Positions 25,460-36,613 of a stretch of DNA of 64,000 nucleotides are shown here, piece after piece. Location of the stretch: NCBI GenBank assembly GCA_965153455.1, contig OZ234495.1, positions 11,032,875 through 11,096,874 on the forward strand, written 5' to 3'. How positions within the stretch are numbered: the first letter of the stretch is position 1; every line of letters begins with the position of its first letter. The DNA is from Sphagnum compactum (lineage: Eukaryota; Bryophyta; Sphagnopsida; Sphagnales). Position numbers and translations under genes: made by a program. Under the pieces are notes generated by a model. That model saw only the letters and a list, made by a program, of their open reading frames with translations, did not search any database and was not told the DNA's origin.

Positions 25460-26857
25460 CCTTTAAAACTTTATTAAGAAGCACATTGTAGGTTAGGCAA
25501 ATGTACAAAGGAATAAAATAAAGGAAAAGGGAGAAGTGACAGGACGTCAAGTTGGCTGAAAATAGCAGTGAAAATCTCTCCATGTCCATAACCGACTACC
25601 TGTGGATGGTCAGCCATATTTATATGTCAAAAATTGATGGCGTGCAATAGATCGGTCGTGGTGATGGGAGGTGTGTCTTGAAGGGGTTGAAGTCGATAAG
25701 TAGTTAAGCCTACAACTACCACCCAACTTAAGATGGAAGATGCTTGCATCTTTTGTAATATGATCGAAATTTTTTGACGTAGAAAAGTGACCAAGGTAAA
25801 AATATGAGGGCTTTTTGTCCCCTTTAAGCTCCAAATGGCATTGACACAGTTGTGTAAAAACACATCGACATGTTTGTGTAAGCAACCAAATATTTCAATT
25901 GTTAAGGGGCAGAATTGATTAGTGGGGTGTCGATTGTAATAACTCTTTTCCTTGGCTTGAGTTGCATTGGAGGCAACAAATCCTTGAGTTGTGCAAGATC
26001 GGGGAAGTAAATCCACTCGCGTTGGGTCAATAATGACAACGTCGGCTAAGGTGCAAATGCCATCTTTGGTAAGCATTCGTTGACAAGAAGAGTTGAATGT
26101 GGTTGAAGGAAGTGCATGTAATTGTTTTCATCCCACGTGGAAACTAGCATCTCATGCAATGGTGGCAAAAGTGTCATGAATTGCATCATGGGTTTTAGTG
26201 TGTTCGTTGTTATGAGCACAATGTAAGAGGTTGATACCCATAATGTCAATGGGATGTGTGCACACACATTGAGGGATGCCTGCAATTGAAGGATGGGGTA
26301 GTCTGAGTCGCGTATGAAATGTTGTGCAAAAAACTAGGGAAGATAATCGAAAGGTTGAAAGACTGGTCAAGTTGTAAGCCAAGCGCTTGCCCTTGGGCCA
26401 AAACATGATAAAATTTAGGCACAATGGGCCTCAGATGTCCCGTCGGAAAACATGTTGGAGAAGGTACAATGGTGTAAACGCTCTAAAATGGAATGTTGAA
26501 GTTGAACCATTGTTGCTCAATGAGTTGTTCAAATGGATGCAGACATGCATGGGCTAGGGGTGGTATAAGATCACATGCCACCTTGAGGTGTTGTTAGAAA
26601 GGAAATGTGTTGTTGACGATTCGTGCTAAGGCTTCAAGAAGGAAAGGACGTTAATCAACTATAAACCTAACAATTATGACTAAAGCGACAAGGGCCCAAC
26701 TCCCTAAATAGACTGTTGGGGCAATGGTTAATGTCAATATGAGCCCGATGTCACCAAAAGTTATTGGGAGAAAAGCTTGTTTACAAGTGAAAGGTCCTTT
26801 TGAAGTAATGAAAAATTGTTCAAAGGTTAACGTCTTGGGCAAGAAGCAACAAGGCAA
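25460..26857 (-). pseudogene. LINE ORF2 C-terminal half with 3' UTR (R2-like zinc knuckle and RLE-type endonuclease), degenerate
   Basis: Read on the minus strand with frame shifts, a long collinear trace of a non-LTR retrotransposon C-terminus appears. It runs IAPTVYLGSWALVAL (near 26740), LLEALARIVNNTFPF (near 26620), FWPKGKRLAYNL (near 26390), the CCHC-like segment IPQCVCTHPIDIMGINLLHC (about 26210-26275), and TLADVVIIDPTRVDLLPRSC (about 25995-26050). The last part sits where restriction-like endonucleases carry their catalytic Asp. The preceding stretch is deleted, removing residues expected just before LTKDG. The coding trace ends near 25627. A 3' UTR follows, with TGTACATTT and an AATAAAGTTTT-like end near 25465. 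That end closely matches the plus-strand copy at 46.9-47.35 kb. The element is inactive. Confidence 0.7.
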
Positions 26858-26859
26858 GT

Positions 26860-27335
26860 GGTTGATGAAGAGCCCCAGAGAAGTACAGACACAAGTTCTA
26901 CATCAAAGACATGCTCCAGTGGGCCCCCCACAACTAAGGAACCCTAGAGTAACACCAGCATATCTGGTCCTAGATGCCAAACATATGCTAAATCTCACCA
27001 TCACAGAAGACATAAGACATGATTTCCTCACAAGGACGATTAAGCTTCTAAAAAGCACCTTGGGCACTTACTTCACATGTATGGTATGGCACAGGTGCCA
27101 CTAATGTTGCAAGTACATTGTCCTGCATATCAAACCATGCACCATCTTAGTAAGCATGTATATTTTAATGAGAAATATGTAAATATCCACATGACTGAAT
27201 GGGAGTGAAACTCATCATTCTACTCTGGTTGCACAAACAATGCTCAGGCAGCAGTTATGCTGCAGGTATCACCTGTGAGAGCAGGGAGCAGGAATGCACT
27301 CAGACCAAATGTCTCAAGAGGTTAACTTGGAAGTC
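26860..27335. other. Non-coding DNA
   Basis: No recognised gene. It may contain more of the LINE, too decayed to follow. Confidence 0.35.
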
Positions 27336-27339
27336 TTCA

Positions 27340-27535
27340 ACCCCAGGGGTGATGGCTCACTGGTATAGCCCATTCTGGGACCCTGGGACCTCAAAAACGG
27401 TCCTGGACATTGGGGCTCAGTTCAAGTCATTGGTTTTAAGTTTTAACATTTGCCCAGATGACGAACTGAATATTTGCAATGAGGACTTAAGACCCACTGA
27501 CTGTAGTAATCGTATTTGTAACTCATGACATAATC
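27340..27535 (+). mobile_element. tRNA-derived SINE
   Basis: A box-A-like TGGCTCACTGG (27353-27363) and a box-B-like AGTTCAAGTC (27419-27428) lie in the order of an internal RNA polymerase III promoter, about 55 bp apart. This is slightly long, as in many tRNA-derived SINEs. The following body is unrelated to a tRNA. The tail and target duplication are not clear. Confidence 0.45.
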
Positions 27536-27539
27536 ATAT

Positions 27540-29525
27540 AGGCCCCCCTAAAGTACCCAGTTGCTATTGGTCTGAAAGCAAGCCTGCTTCTCTATGAGTG
27601 TCATCCCTAGACTTCACTTAAAGTTGTCATTGACATGGCATTGATGACTCCATACTTTGATGCATTGAAGGAGAGGACCTATGTTTGAGAACTCAACAGG
27701 GCCTGGTGTTATGCAGCATACCATGAATTCATAGGGTTTCTTTACCTCGGAAAGCTCCAAGATTAGAACAACACTCTTCAACATGAAGTGTTGCAGAAAA
27801 AACTTGCCTATTGGTTTCAGAAAATTCATATGGAAACATAGAAATAGCAATGCACATATTTCATGTAATGTTCAAATTCAAGCAAGATTTAACATTTTGG
27901 TCACAACTCACTCTTACAATGAATAACTTAGCTCAATTCAAATCTTAAAACCTTGTGCCTTCAGGATTCTTGCTAAATATCAAAAACTTGACTCCATCTA
28001 CATCTTCCATAACTTGACCAATTAGAAAAAAAAGAATAAGGGCATCTGAGAAAGAACCAAACTTACAAGCTCTGGCAAGCCTTGCTGGGGGATGGGTGAG
28101 AGTATTCATGAATTGTTTATTACAGCCTTGGCTAGTGAAGTCACAAGCATTGACAATATTAAGCTCCCATTTTAGAGTCCTTTCTTTTTCTACCAGGTAG
28201 CAAAGGTTTTTCATTTTCCTAAATCCTTGAGAATATCCCTTGTCATTCAAATATGGAACATGTTTCAGATGTTCGGCTTTTATGCATTTTTGTCGTGGCC
28301 ACACATCCTCTCTAAGCATAATGTGTCAGAACTGGGTTTGTTGTGCAGAAATACTAAGGTCAGGTCAGGTTTGATCTCAAAGACTGGGTATCAGTTCACA
28401 TCACTTAGCTTATTGAATATGGCAGATGTGCTGATTTCTGGAGCAGCTGAATATGACCTGAGACCTGTACTATAGACCTTTGATGTGTCAGATCATTTCA
28501 GCTTCCATCAATTGCTACTTTGCTTCACAGATCTTCCAGGATTCCTTAACCACTTAGTGCAAATGTTTTTGGCAGCTCAGTTCCAAGATGAATGTTTGCA
28601 ATGAGCTCATTTTGGCCCTGGGTAGAGATAGATGATTTCATTGCCCAGCAATTGCCACCTGCAGACTTGTGCATGGCAATTGTACAGCCGAGGTTTGCCT
28701 AGACAAATGGACAATTGTCTCCATGACATGAGATGTTTGAGGAGGCCAAGTGTCAGATGGAAAGCTCACAGTAATGTACTGCACAAAATTTTCAGTTTAC
28801 TACGACCAACAAATCACTTGGTCAAAGCACAACCATTACCTTTGTCTTCTTGACAGTTTTCTCATGTTGCTGTGCCAATGAATTTGTGCTCTGAGAAATC
28901 TGTCAATGACTATGGTTGGAACCCATTACCTTATGTCTTTGAGACAGTTTTTTCTTGTGTTGCTGCATTTTGAAAAATGAAATTTGGTTCTGTAAGTGAA
29001 TTGGACAGTAGAATCGGAGCTGCCTGATGATGTTGGAAATACTCAGAACACAGGCAGCGGATTCCAGTTCCAATATCCTTTTCCGTTCATTGATTACACA
29101 AACAAATGATCTTAAAATGGATTAGACAAAAAGCTGACAGGCAAAGCATCCTTGAAATTTCAAGGCGCTTCCATTCAAGTATGACAGTTCAAGCCAAGTT
29201 TTCCTGATTGACCATGGGCAATTCAGAGGCCAAATCAAATTGGGAAGCACTATTCAATTTGCATGATATGGGCTTTATTATTCTCTCAAATCTGTACACA
29301 AATTCCGGTGGTGTTACAAGCAACAGAAATGTTGCAATTGCTCATCAGCAAGTCAACTGATAGTTGCGAAGAGAGTGAGTAATAGCTGGCAATAAGTATC
29401 GTCAACACAGGGAATAACAACTTTCTCCAAAATCCTTCCCACTGCCTCAATTCTTCCAGGCCTTCAGATCCCCGAATCAATTCGCGCAAGGGCCCATGAA
29501 TGAGTTTAGGTCACCACCAATAGCC
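27540..29525. other. Non-coding DNA between SINE and small gene
   Basis: Base composition is near-balanced, but no open frame shows a domain or splice pattern. It may include the 3' UTR of the minus-strand small gene at its right end. Confidence 0.4.
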
Positions 29526-29530
29526 CATGC

Positions 29531-29977
29531 TCAGTATCTTGGTGCGAAGATCAGTGTCTCGTAGGAGTTGAGTCCGTTGTACCGGAATCCCAAGATAGGT
29601 GGCCCCCCGCTAGCTCTCTCATCTGCACCCATCTTCTGGATCTGCGAGCACTGCGAGCCGGGGCAGGCATCATCGCAACCAAGAACCTCGGTAAACTGCC
29701 GATACACAAAAACCAAACCAAACCAAATCGTGAATAACTTTCGTAACATACCAGGAACGGTATTCATAGAAAAACGTAAAACTCTGGCGCACACAACAAA
29801 GACTTCTAAGCAAAAATAGAAGACTCTGCTCACAGCAAACATTACACATGGTAAAATTCATACCTGAAAGGTGTCGCCGGGGACGACGCTATGCGAGTGC
29901 AGAACCCGCGCTTCGTAGCTGCAAAGGGCTCCGAGAGCGGCAGTGGCCACTCCTGCCAGCAATCCAAAACGGGCCAT
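29531..29977 (-). CDS. Small two-exon gene, 92-residue protein of unrecognised family (paralogue of the gene at 34880)
   Basis: Two exons join in phase 0. Exon 1 is 29977 down to 29864 (ATG to CAG, donor GTATGA). Exon 2 is 29695 down to 29531 (acceptor CGGCAG, stop TGA). The intron is 168 bp. The product begins MARFGLLAGVATAALGAL, an Ala/Gly-rich hydrophobic segment that could be a membrane anchor or organelle-targeting start, followed by YEARVLHSHSV. Exon 2 has a Cys-rich part (GCDDACPGSQCSQ) and ends LGFRYNGLNSYETLIFAPRY. The plus-strand gene about 5 kb to the right has the same exon layout, the same intron phase and matching motifs, which is the main evidence that both are real. The surrounding DNA is GC-richer than the window average. 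I do not recognise the family, and no function is proposed. The GLN.YET C-terminus is its most useful signature. Confidence 0.72.
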
Positions 29978-31500
29978 ACAATTTGTGTGTGAACCTAATC
30001 AGCTGCAAATGCCAAATAATTCCTGGGGAATCCAACTCAAGACTGGCATTCAAAAAAAACTCCAACAAGTTTTTCTGCTCTTCGAAGGCTGCGAGGAAAC
30101 GAAAACAGGCAGAAGAGACCCAAGTGAGAGTGCAGCACCTTCCCCGAGCAATCTGCAGAACAGAAAAAGAAATTTCTAAGTTGAGGATGCAAAGCTTCGA
30201 AAGGAAGCAGACGCGATTAACGGATGGCTGCACCCAGTCACCCGGTCACCCGCTAACGGTGCCTTGGCAATGTCTACGGGCACATGGCCACTTCACCGGT
30301 CATGACGACTCTGTGCAATCTTTCTTGCGCGGCAACACGTCATTGTCTAGAATGCCACATGGGGACTTGTAAAGCCGCTAGATCACCCAAACTCGCAGTC
30401 TCTTTTGCCATTTTTGTTTCGGATGAGCATTCCGCGTTTACACAAGCGGTTGTCTGGTATTGGATTTCCAGCTTTCCTGCCCCAGTCCTGACATTGCGTC
30501 CCTTATGAAACTTGCGTGCCCTCAAACATTTGTAAAGCATTGGTGATGAGCCTGATATTGCATTAGGTCATCGTGGGGCAAGACAAGTATTGGCTTGGGT
30601 CATACCAGCATGTAGGCTAGGGACCTTGATGCCTGCCCATATCGAAGGTGGTTCCCCAATTACTAGACCAACCACCTTGGTTTCCTCTATTCGAACCTAC
30701 TACTAACGTTAGCCATGCCATCATTAGCCGGGCAGCTTCCACACAAATTATATTAATTTGTAGAGATGTCAATTTTTTCTTAAGAACAAAATATTTGTGA
30801 AGGAAAAAATAATGTTTTTGGGGAATATTCATGACTTTCTTTTGACATGGAATCTTCAAAATTCATTAATTATTCAACGAACAGTTGTTGAAGCTGCCTT
30901 AGTATATGTGTGAGATTTGCATGTTTGAGTCAGCATAGCAAGCAACCCCAGGAAGTTCCCAAGGTTTTGAAGTCAATGATTTTGGTCTGGAAGAGGTGGT
31001 GCAGTTCCAGCGTAAAGAGTTCCTGGTGTAAAAACCACATGTGCATCATATTAAATTGTGCAAAGTGACACCGATTTGCAATTCAATATCATAGCCCTGC
31101 ATGTGGCTATGAAATGAATAGTTTGGCAACTACGGCAAGCAACTTGTGTCTAATTTTCCTCTACACGTTGCAGTAGGTGTTGCTTGTAGGATATGATGTC
31201 ATGGGCACCACAAGAATGTTGTTAGTGCTTCTCTCTAAGGGAAGGATAGGTCCCCGGTCCAGAGGGATTATGTTCTTTGGAAATTGCAAGCATGACAATG
31301 AGGGCAGTCGTCATGGAACAACATGCCCCCACGGGACGTACCCTTGGAGGTTTGGAGGATGATTATCTTTTGTAGGGTACTTACAAATTCAAAGGAAAAT
31401 AAGGTCAGGTCTTTATGTACAGGTTTTCATGTATACTGCAAGGTCCGATGGTGGCAGCATTCCCCAAACAAGGGGCCTAAGATGAATCTGGGTTTGGCAT
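29978..31500. other. Upstream region of the minus-strand small gene
   Basis: The GC-richer sequence to about 30500 is the likely promoter and leader. It includes an ACGT-core word in AACACGTCATTG (about 30332-30343). No further gene recognised. GGTTCGAATAG on the minus strand near 30690 resembles a box B, but no box A is properly spaced from it. Confidence 0.4.
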
Positions 31501-31700
31501 TTTGTGTAGGTGAAGGCCTTGAAACCAAAGGTGAAACCCAAGGTCAAAGGCCTAATGCCTTGCCAGCAAGGCCTTCAACATCATATAACACAAGGCAAAG
31601 GGGAATGAAAGGCAAGGTGAATATTTCAAGGTAAGTATTTTACACTTACTTTGCAAATGTTGGAGGCACTTTATGCTTATTATGTAGGCCTTACACCTAT
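31500..31700. repeat. GGCCTT-rich short palindromes, possibly a decayed multi-hairpin element
   Basis: The words AAGGCCTT, AAAGGCCTAATGCC and TTGCCAGCAAGGC cluster between 31510 and 31585, and further GCCTTACA..TGTAGGC pairs occur near 31688-31720. They resemble the stems of the better-preserved copies but are too degraded for firm assignment. Confidence 0.3.
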
Positions 31701-31904
31701 TATGCCTTACATTGTAGGCATAAGGTCTCTCATGCACATGTAGAGTAAGGGTAATATGCTACCAAGTACAAAACAAATATTCAAGGAAAGGGTTATGTAA
31801 ACTTGACAAGAGTAATTATTTGACAATGACTGGGTAATTAGAATATTTTATTGATGAACAAAACTTGATAGAAAGTTAAGACTTGAGATGAGAAGCAAAC
31901 TTTT

Positions 31905-32150
31905 GACAACTAAGTTTTTTTATAAATTTCACTAGGTTTCCTAAAAGCTTCTATCACCTAAACCTTTAATTTTTTTTGATTAACTAAATTTTTATAAAAG
32001 TTTCACCAAATAAGGTTTTTAGAAGGTTTTCCCAACTAAACCTTCTAAAACCTTTTGCATAAAACCTTTTGCCAACTAGACTTTTAATTTTCTTTTTGCT
32101 ACCTGAACCTTCTAAAACCTTCCACTAACTTAACTTCCTAAAAAACTTCT
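31905..32150. repeat. Degenerate pyrimidine-rich tandem array, period about 22 bp
   Basis: Variants of AACCTTCTAAAACCTTTTGCC recur for about 245 bp. The shared TTTTGCCAA word suggests a possible but unproven relationship to the satellite at 23.85-24.33 kb. Confidence 0.4.
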
Positions 32151-32254
32151 ACAATATTTTAAAGTAAGATTTTCTTTCAAACATATACACCTTAAGATCT
32201 ATCTATAAACTTCCAAGGATTCCTATGTTGTTGGCTATATTTTCATATTTAAGG

Positions 32255-32370
32255 TATTTTCCATTTGCATTAAAAAATTTGCCAGGTGCTTTACAAGAAT
32301 GTACTCCACCTTATTATGCAAAAAATTGTGCAAGGTAAAAGCCCATGGGCAAGGGCTTTACTAGGCATAA
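32255..32370. repeat. Multi-hairpin dispersed element, copy d
   Basis: The stem GTAAAAGCCC (32335-32344) pairs with GGGCTTTAC (32353-32361). The preceding words TTTGCCAGGTGCTTTACA match copy a near 19575-19591. Confidence 0.45.
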
Positions 32371-32379
32371 AGACCTACT

Positions 32380-33280
32380 CCAAATTTTCTTTCTTTTTCT
32401 CCCATGACACCCACCAAGTATCAAGGAAAAAATGAAAACTGATGAGGGCCAATTCAAAAAACAAAATGCTCGCCTAAAGCAGAACACACACTGAAACAGA
32501 CATTCCATTTTTTAAAACACACTCCAAACAGTGGAGGAAAAAAAGACTTGGGCAACATGCCATCCAATTACACTTAAAAAATTTGAAGCAAGTATTTCTG
32601 TGTAGGGTAATAGTCGTCTTGTCCCTAGAAAAGCCTTGTTTTTTATCCTTATTTGTTGAAGATTAAGGACCCAAATTCCAAGCGTAGTCCCTTTTGCAGT
32701 CCTTGGCTCACACAAAGAGCTAGTAGAATTTTGCGTTTATAAATGGATGGCTATGATTCGTTTGAGAGGGGACACCTTCCCTGTAGTGTTCCTCATTTTG
32801 AGGAACTTTATATGTAATGTGCTATCCTCTATTTGGGCACAAATTTCGTTGAAAGTACAGTGCCCTTCATTAGCACAGTGCCCTTCTAGAAAATTCTGAA
32901 GATACTTTATGATGAGCCTAAATGTATGTACATCATCCAAATTCACTAAGAAATTTCTTTGAGTGGCCCAGCCCCCCAAAACCCTGAAATCCCTCCTTTT
33001 TTTATAGGAGGCATATTCATGGATGTAAGGTCGCCTCCAAATATGATAGGGAATTTCTCCAAGTGTTTCATGTGCGGTTGAATAGCTACCAGCCAGACAG
33101 CCGCCACGGCTTGAGTCCTGACCAACACAAATGAAAGGAGAGAAACGTTCCCCAAAAAGGAGATCTCTTTTCTTTAACGCGGCATACATGCAACTGGCCT
33201 CTCGACTATGCTTGTTGACGAGGCTTTCGTTTCCAAGTGGCAACAGCCGCACACTCCGCGTTTGAAGGATTACGCATCCG
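32380..33280. other. Non-coding DNA with one unsupported 171-codon minus-strand frame
   Basis: The minus-strand frame 33252-32737 opens without an ATG (its first ATG is about 20 codons in). It has no recognisable domain and no neighbouring splice structure. Its length alone makes it worth noting, but I do not call it a gene. Confidence 0.3.
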
Positions 33281-33281
33281 A

Positions 33282-33409
33282 TGACGTGGCGAACTCATGC
33301 ACATGTTTGGTGGTCTTGACTTACGGCTGCCCGTTAACTTAATGAGCCCCGGTGACTTGGTTTAAGTCCTTGGCCTCTGGAATTGGGGAGGCCATAAATA
33401 TGCCACGTG
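33282..33409. promoter_or_regulatory. ACGT-core elements (TGACGTGGC and G-box CACGTG)
   Basis: TGACGTGGC (33282-33290) and GCCACGTGTC with a perfect G-box (33404-33409) are typical bZIP/bHLH binding words of plant promoters. They lie 1.5 kb upstream of the plus-strand small gene, so their target is uncertain. Confidence 0.35.
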
Positions 33410-33449
33410 TCGTCATGTCTCTTGTCTATTCAGCATCTGTTGACATGTC

Positions 33450-33600
33450 ATCTTATAGTTGGTGCGTGGGCTCTCAATCAAGAAAAGAAGTAGGTAGCCG
33501 GACTAAGGTGATTAATTCATGTAGACAACCGGAGCGTTCGAACCCTGGTCATTGCGGGAGCAGCTTTAGTTTGGATAAAAGAAAATCAACACGGCACGAG
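33450..33600 (+). mobile_element. tRNA-derived SINE head
   Basis: TAGTTGGTGCGTGGG (about 33456-33470) resembles a box A region. GTTCGAACC (33536-33544) is a perfect box B. The segment between is too long for a tRNA gene, which points to a SINE. A long A-rich stretch follows near 33605. Confidence 0.45.
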
Positions 33601-33609
33601 GACAAAAAA

Positions 33610-34879
33610 AAGTCTTGGTTGTGGTTGTGTATAATAAAATCAACACCATGAGGAAGAACAATGTCATGCGTGTGGATGGAATTTATTTGACTTTGTCAAG
33701 ATATTTTGCAAGAGCAAAAGAGTAATAAGATCTTTTCCCATTCCCAAAAAAGAAACCAGGATAATATGTAGCCAGACTTTCATGAGTTAAAATGAAACGG
33801 GCTATATTTGGAAAGTTTGATCACCAAAAATCTTACCCTAGCATACCTCAAGTGAAGCAGGTCCTCCAATCACAAATGTTGAGAGCAGAAGGCCATTGGT
33901 TGATTTGAAATTTGAGGTCTTGTTTTTGATAAGAAAACTTTTTCTCACTGTGGCCTCCCCCACAGCCCCCCTCAGGGGCGGTACAGAAAAAGAGACTAGT
34001 AAAAAAGTTTGTTACAGTGCCTCTGTTATATCAGTGCTTTTTCTTTCTTTGTTCCTTAAACGTTGGGGATTTGATCACTGGTAGTACTTCAAAAGGATCT
34101 CACCAGTTGCTTCTACGGATTTGTGAGCATCACCAGGATAGCTGAATATGTTCCGCTAGAACCTTCTTTGGGTAGGTTTTTCCCCTTAGATCCAGAAACT
34201 GCCCCTGCCCAAAAGCGGAAACACAATAAACATTGAGAAATTCTAGTGTTTGTTCACCCCTCTCATAACCAGTGATTTTATTGGAAAGATTTTCCACCAC
34301 GTTAGGCAAATAGCGTTTTCTTTCGTGGCCTAGGAGGGGAGTGCTTGGGAACCTGCCGACAAGCAAAGGAACGAAAGGAGGCGGAAAAAGCGCGTGAAAA
34401 AGCGAGGAAAAGTAGAAAGCAAGTACGCAGACTAGCACTAGGACACGCGCATTGAGTCGGTCAGAGCCCCCGTTGGTCTTCCGTGTTTCTACCACCACCA
34501 CCATCGCTCTCCCCACTTGCTTATATCTCTTTCTGCCTACCCTGTCTCTCCTCATCATTCCTTGTCTTCTCAAGCGATTTCTGCTTATTACTCATAACCT
34601 ACCACTGCACTCCCAAATTCATTTCGCCTTGCTGCAAAAGCGTTCGTAGTTGTAGACAGCTCTTCTCTTCCACTCAGCTCTGTTCCGACTTTGATCTTTG
34701 TTGAAAAGTGGCCTTTCGGGAATTGTGTGAGAATTCCAGGAAATTTGTAAGGGAGAGTTTTTGCTGCACTTTCTGTTCCAGGATTGTCGTAGTAAGCGCT
34801 GGAACTGTCTCCGAGTTCTTGAGCGGCTTATTACTACTGCTTGTTTCCGTTTGAAGTTTATTTCCTTATTGCAAGGAAT
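33610..34879. other. Upstream region and likely leader of the plus-strand small gene
   Basis: A pyrimidine-rich stretch at about 34480-34690 (CTCTCC, TTCTCTTCC) looks like a plant 5' leader, and TTATAT near 34518 could be a weak TATA element. Open frames in this part have no domains. There is no visible inverted similarity to the upstream region of the minus-strand paralogue. Confidence 0.35.
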
Positions 34880-35341
34880 ATGGGAAGCTTGGCCAGGCTT
34901 GCACGCATCTCAGCGTGGACAGGAGCGGCGGCCTTGATGGGCATGGAGGCTAGCGTTTTATATTCTCACAACGACGACCCCTCCTCAGAATCTCGAATGG
35001 TATTGGAATCTACTTTACGCATGCCTTTGATTTTTGTATTTTGTAAAAAGCAGTGAACAGATTCTCTCTTCTTGGCTCGACCGTTGGCAGCGCGGTTTTT
35101 GCCCGATTGATTTATAAGAGGAGAATTCCTGGTATGAAGTCTTTGTTCAATTGTCTCATGGTTTTGCGTTTTTCTAATTGTTTTGCAGAACTGCCATGCT
35201 CAAGAGCAAAAAACTGCAGATCAACAATGTTCGAAACATGAGAAGCAGTCGAAGCCTGTTTCAATAAAGTGCACTCCAAAGATGGCGCCACAGTTTGATG
35301 GGCTCAATTTCTACGAGACGTTCATATCGTCTCAGAGATAG
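34880..35341 (+). CDS. Small two-exon gene, 90-residue protein of unrecognised family (paralogue of the gene at 29531)
   Basis: Exon 1 is 34880-34999 (ATG to ATG, donor GTATTG). Exon 2 is 35189-35341 (acceptor TTGCAG, stop TAG). They join in phase 0 across a 189-bp intron. The product starts MGSLARLARISAWTGAAALM, a hydrophobic Ala-rich start, then MEASVLYSHND. Exon 2 encodes a charged middle part with Cys (NCHAQE, QQCSKHEKQ, IKC) and ends KMAPQFDGLNFYETFISSQR. Aligned with the minus-strand paralogue, EA-VL-SH, QCS, KM, F-GLN-YET-I and the terminal Arg are shared, and the intron falls at the same place. The intron contains a 71-bp exon-like stretch (35061-35131, flanked by AG and GT) encoding RFSLLGSTVGSAVFARLIYK in another frame. 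It cannot be included without breaking the frame and may be a relic. Function unknown. Confidence 0.72.
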
Positions 35342-36400
35342 CGCATATCAGTTTGAAGAAGAACAATTTTGGATTTACTCAGTACAGTAGCTATTCTTTC
35401 TGAATTCTTTCTGAAAATTTGCTATTCAGGATTTATTACCTCCCTAATGTCATAGATGACCCCCCTCACATTTTACACATCAGCCGGTCAAACCATATTT
35501 GTTGGTGCAGAGTCAGTAACATCTTTAGATTTGCTTCCATCATCATCCCTTCAGATTTTGCCATCTGTCTTGGTTGGGATTGTACATCATTTAAAGCTGT
35601 ATATACTCATAAGACATTTTTTTTTTAAAAAGTTTGCTTTGTGCTTCCCACACACCCATCCCTTGCCACTTCTAAATTCTACCATATCTCATTGTTTGGC
35701 CCTTAAACATTTCTCAAAACATTTCTTTTGCTTTTCAACATATCATTGCAGTGTCTTAAGCACTCAAGGTTAGGCTTGCTACTGTGTCAATGAAAGTATT
35801 TGTGCAGTCTGGTGATTGAAGCAAAACAGGTGTGGTTATTGACTTTGACATCTCACTATGAGGGCTGTAGTATTAGTTTACTAATATACAAAGGGTGTGG
35901 AATCCGCTTGTGTGGAGAAGTGAAGTGTTCACTTTTTGCTCCTATTTAATATTTAAGTAAAAAACCTGGGAATTCACCGGGTGGCTTTAACAAGCTCCAT
36001 CATCTAATATGTATTCTTTTTCATCTTCCTTGTTATTATAATTTGTTCCTATGTAAATTCTAAAGGCCAAGTTTGGTCATCCATGGCCTTCCAAGGTTAA
36101 GAGTCCATATTCTTATGGCCAGGCCATAAAACATAACTTTATGTTTTGTTTAGTTAGTGGTTGACATTAGGCCTTGTTTACCCATCCAATGAGAGTAACT
36201 TCATTTGATTCATTGTTTTTACTTCTAATCATTGCCCCATCCCTTTTTTACTGAATATTGTTTTGAAAGGTTTGAAGCAAGATACATCTAAGAGTTGAGA
36301 AACATATGACATGTGTGAGAAGGTTGAGGTGATCATGTATTAACCCAAATTGTTGTGCTTTAAAAATTATAATATAACATAACATGTCATCCAAGCTTTC
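35342..36400. other. 3' flank of the plus-strand small gene
   Basis: Probably starts with its 3' UTR. No gene or repeat recognised beyond that. Confidence 0.4.
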
Positions 36401-36574
36401 ATTTAAATTCAATAATCTCCGTGGTTTGCAAAATTTGCTGTAATGATCCTACAATCACATCACAAACTTGCCCTCCCTCCATGTATTTGTGCTTTTATAA
36501 CATTTTAACAATGTGTTCAACATTTGGTGTCATACAATCATTGATATGATGTTGGGATGGCATTGTAACACATT

Positions 36575-36613
<39 letters not shown>

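Noticed and set aside
25610-26424. Minus-strand open frames as host genes
   Set aside because: They are frameshifted pieces of one LINE ORF2 and match the second copy at 46.9-47.35 kb.
29848-30372. 174-codon plus-strand open frame
   Set aside because: It is antisense to the spliced micro-gene and its upstream region. The minus-strand reading is supported by the paralogue.
30580-30730. Possible minus-strand tRNA or SINE around GGTTCGAATAG
   Set aside because: A box B is present, but the only box-A-like word is too close, and no cloverleaf can be formed.
32737-33252. 171-codon minus-strand open frame
   Set aside because: It does not begin with ATG, has no recognisable domain, contains short internal duplications (AGTGCCCTTC), and has no splice or homologous support. 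Transcript data could revive it.
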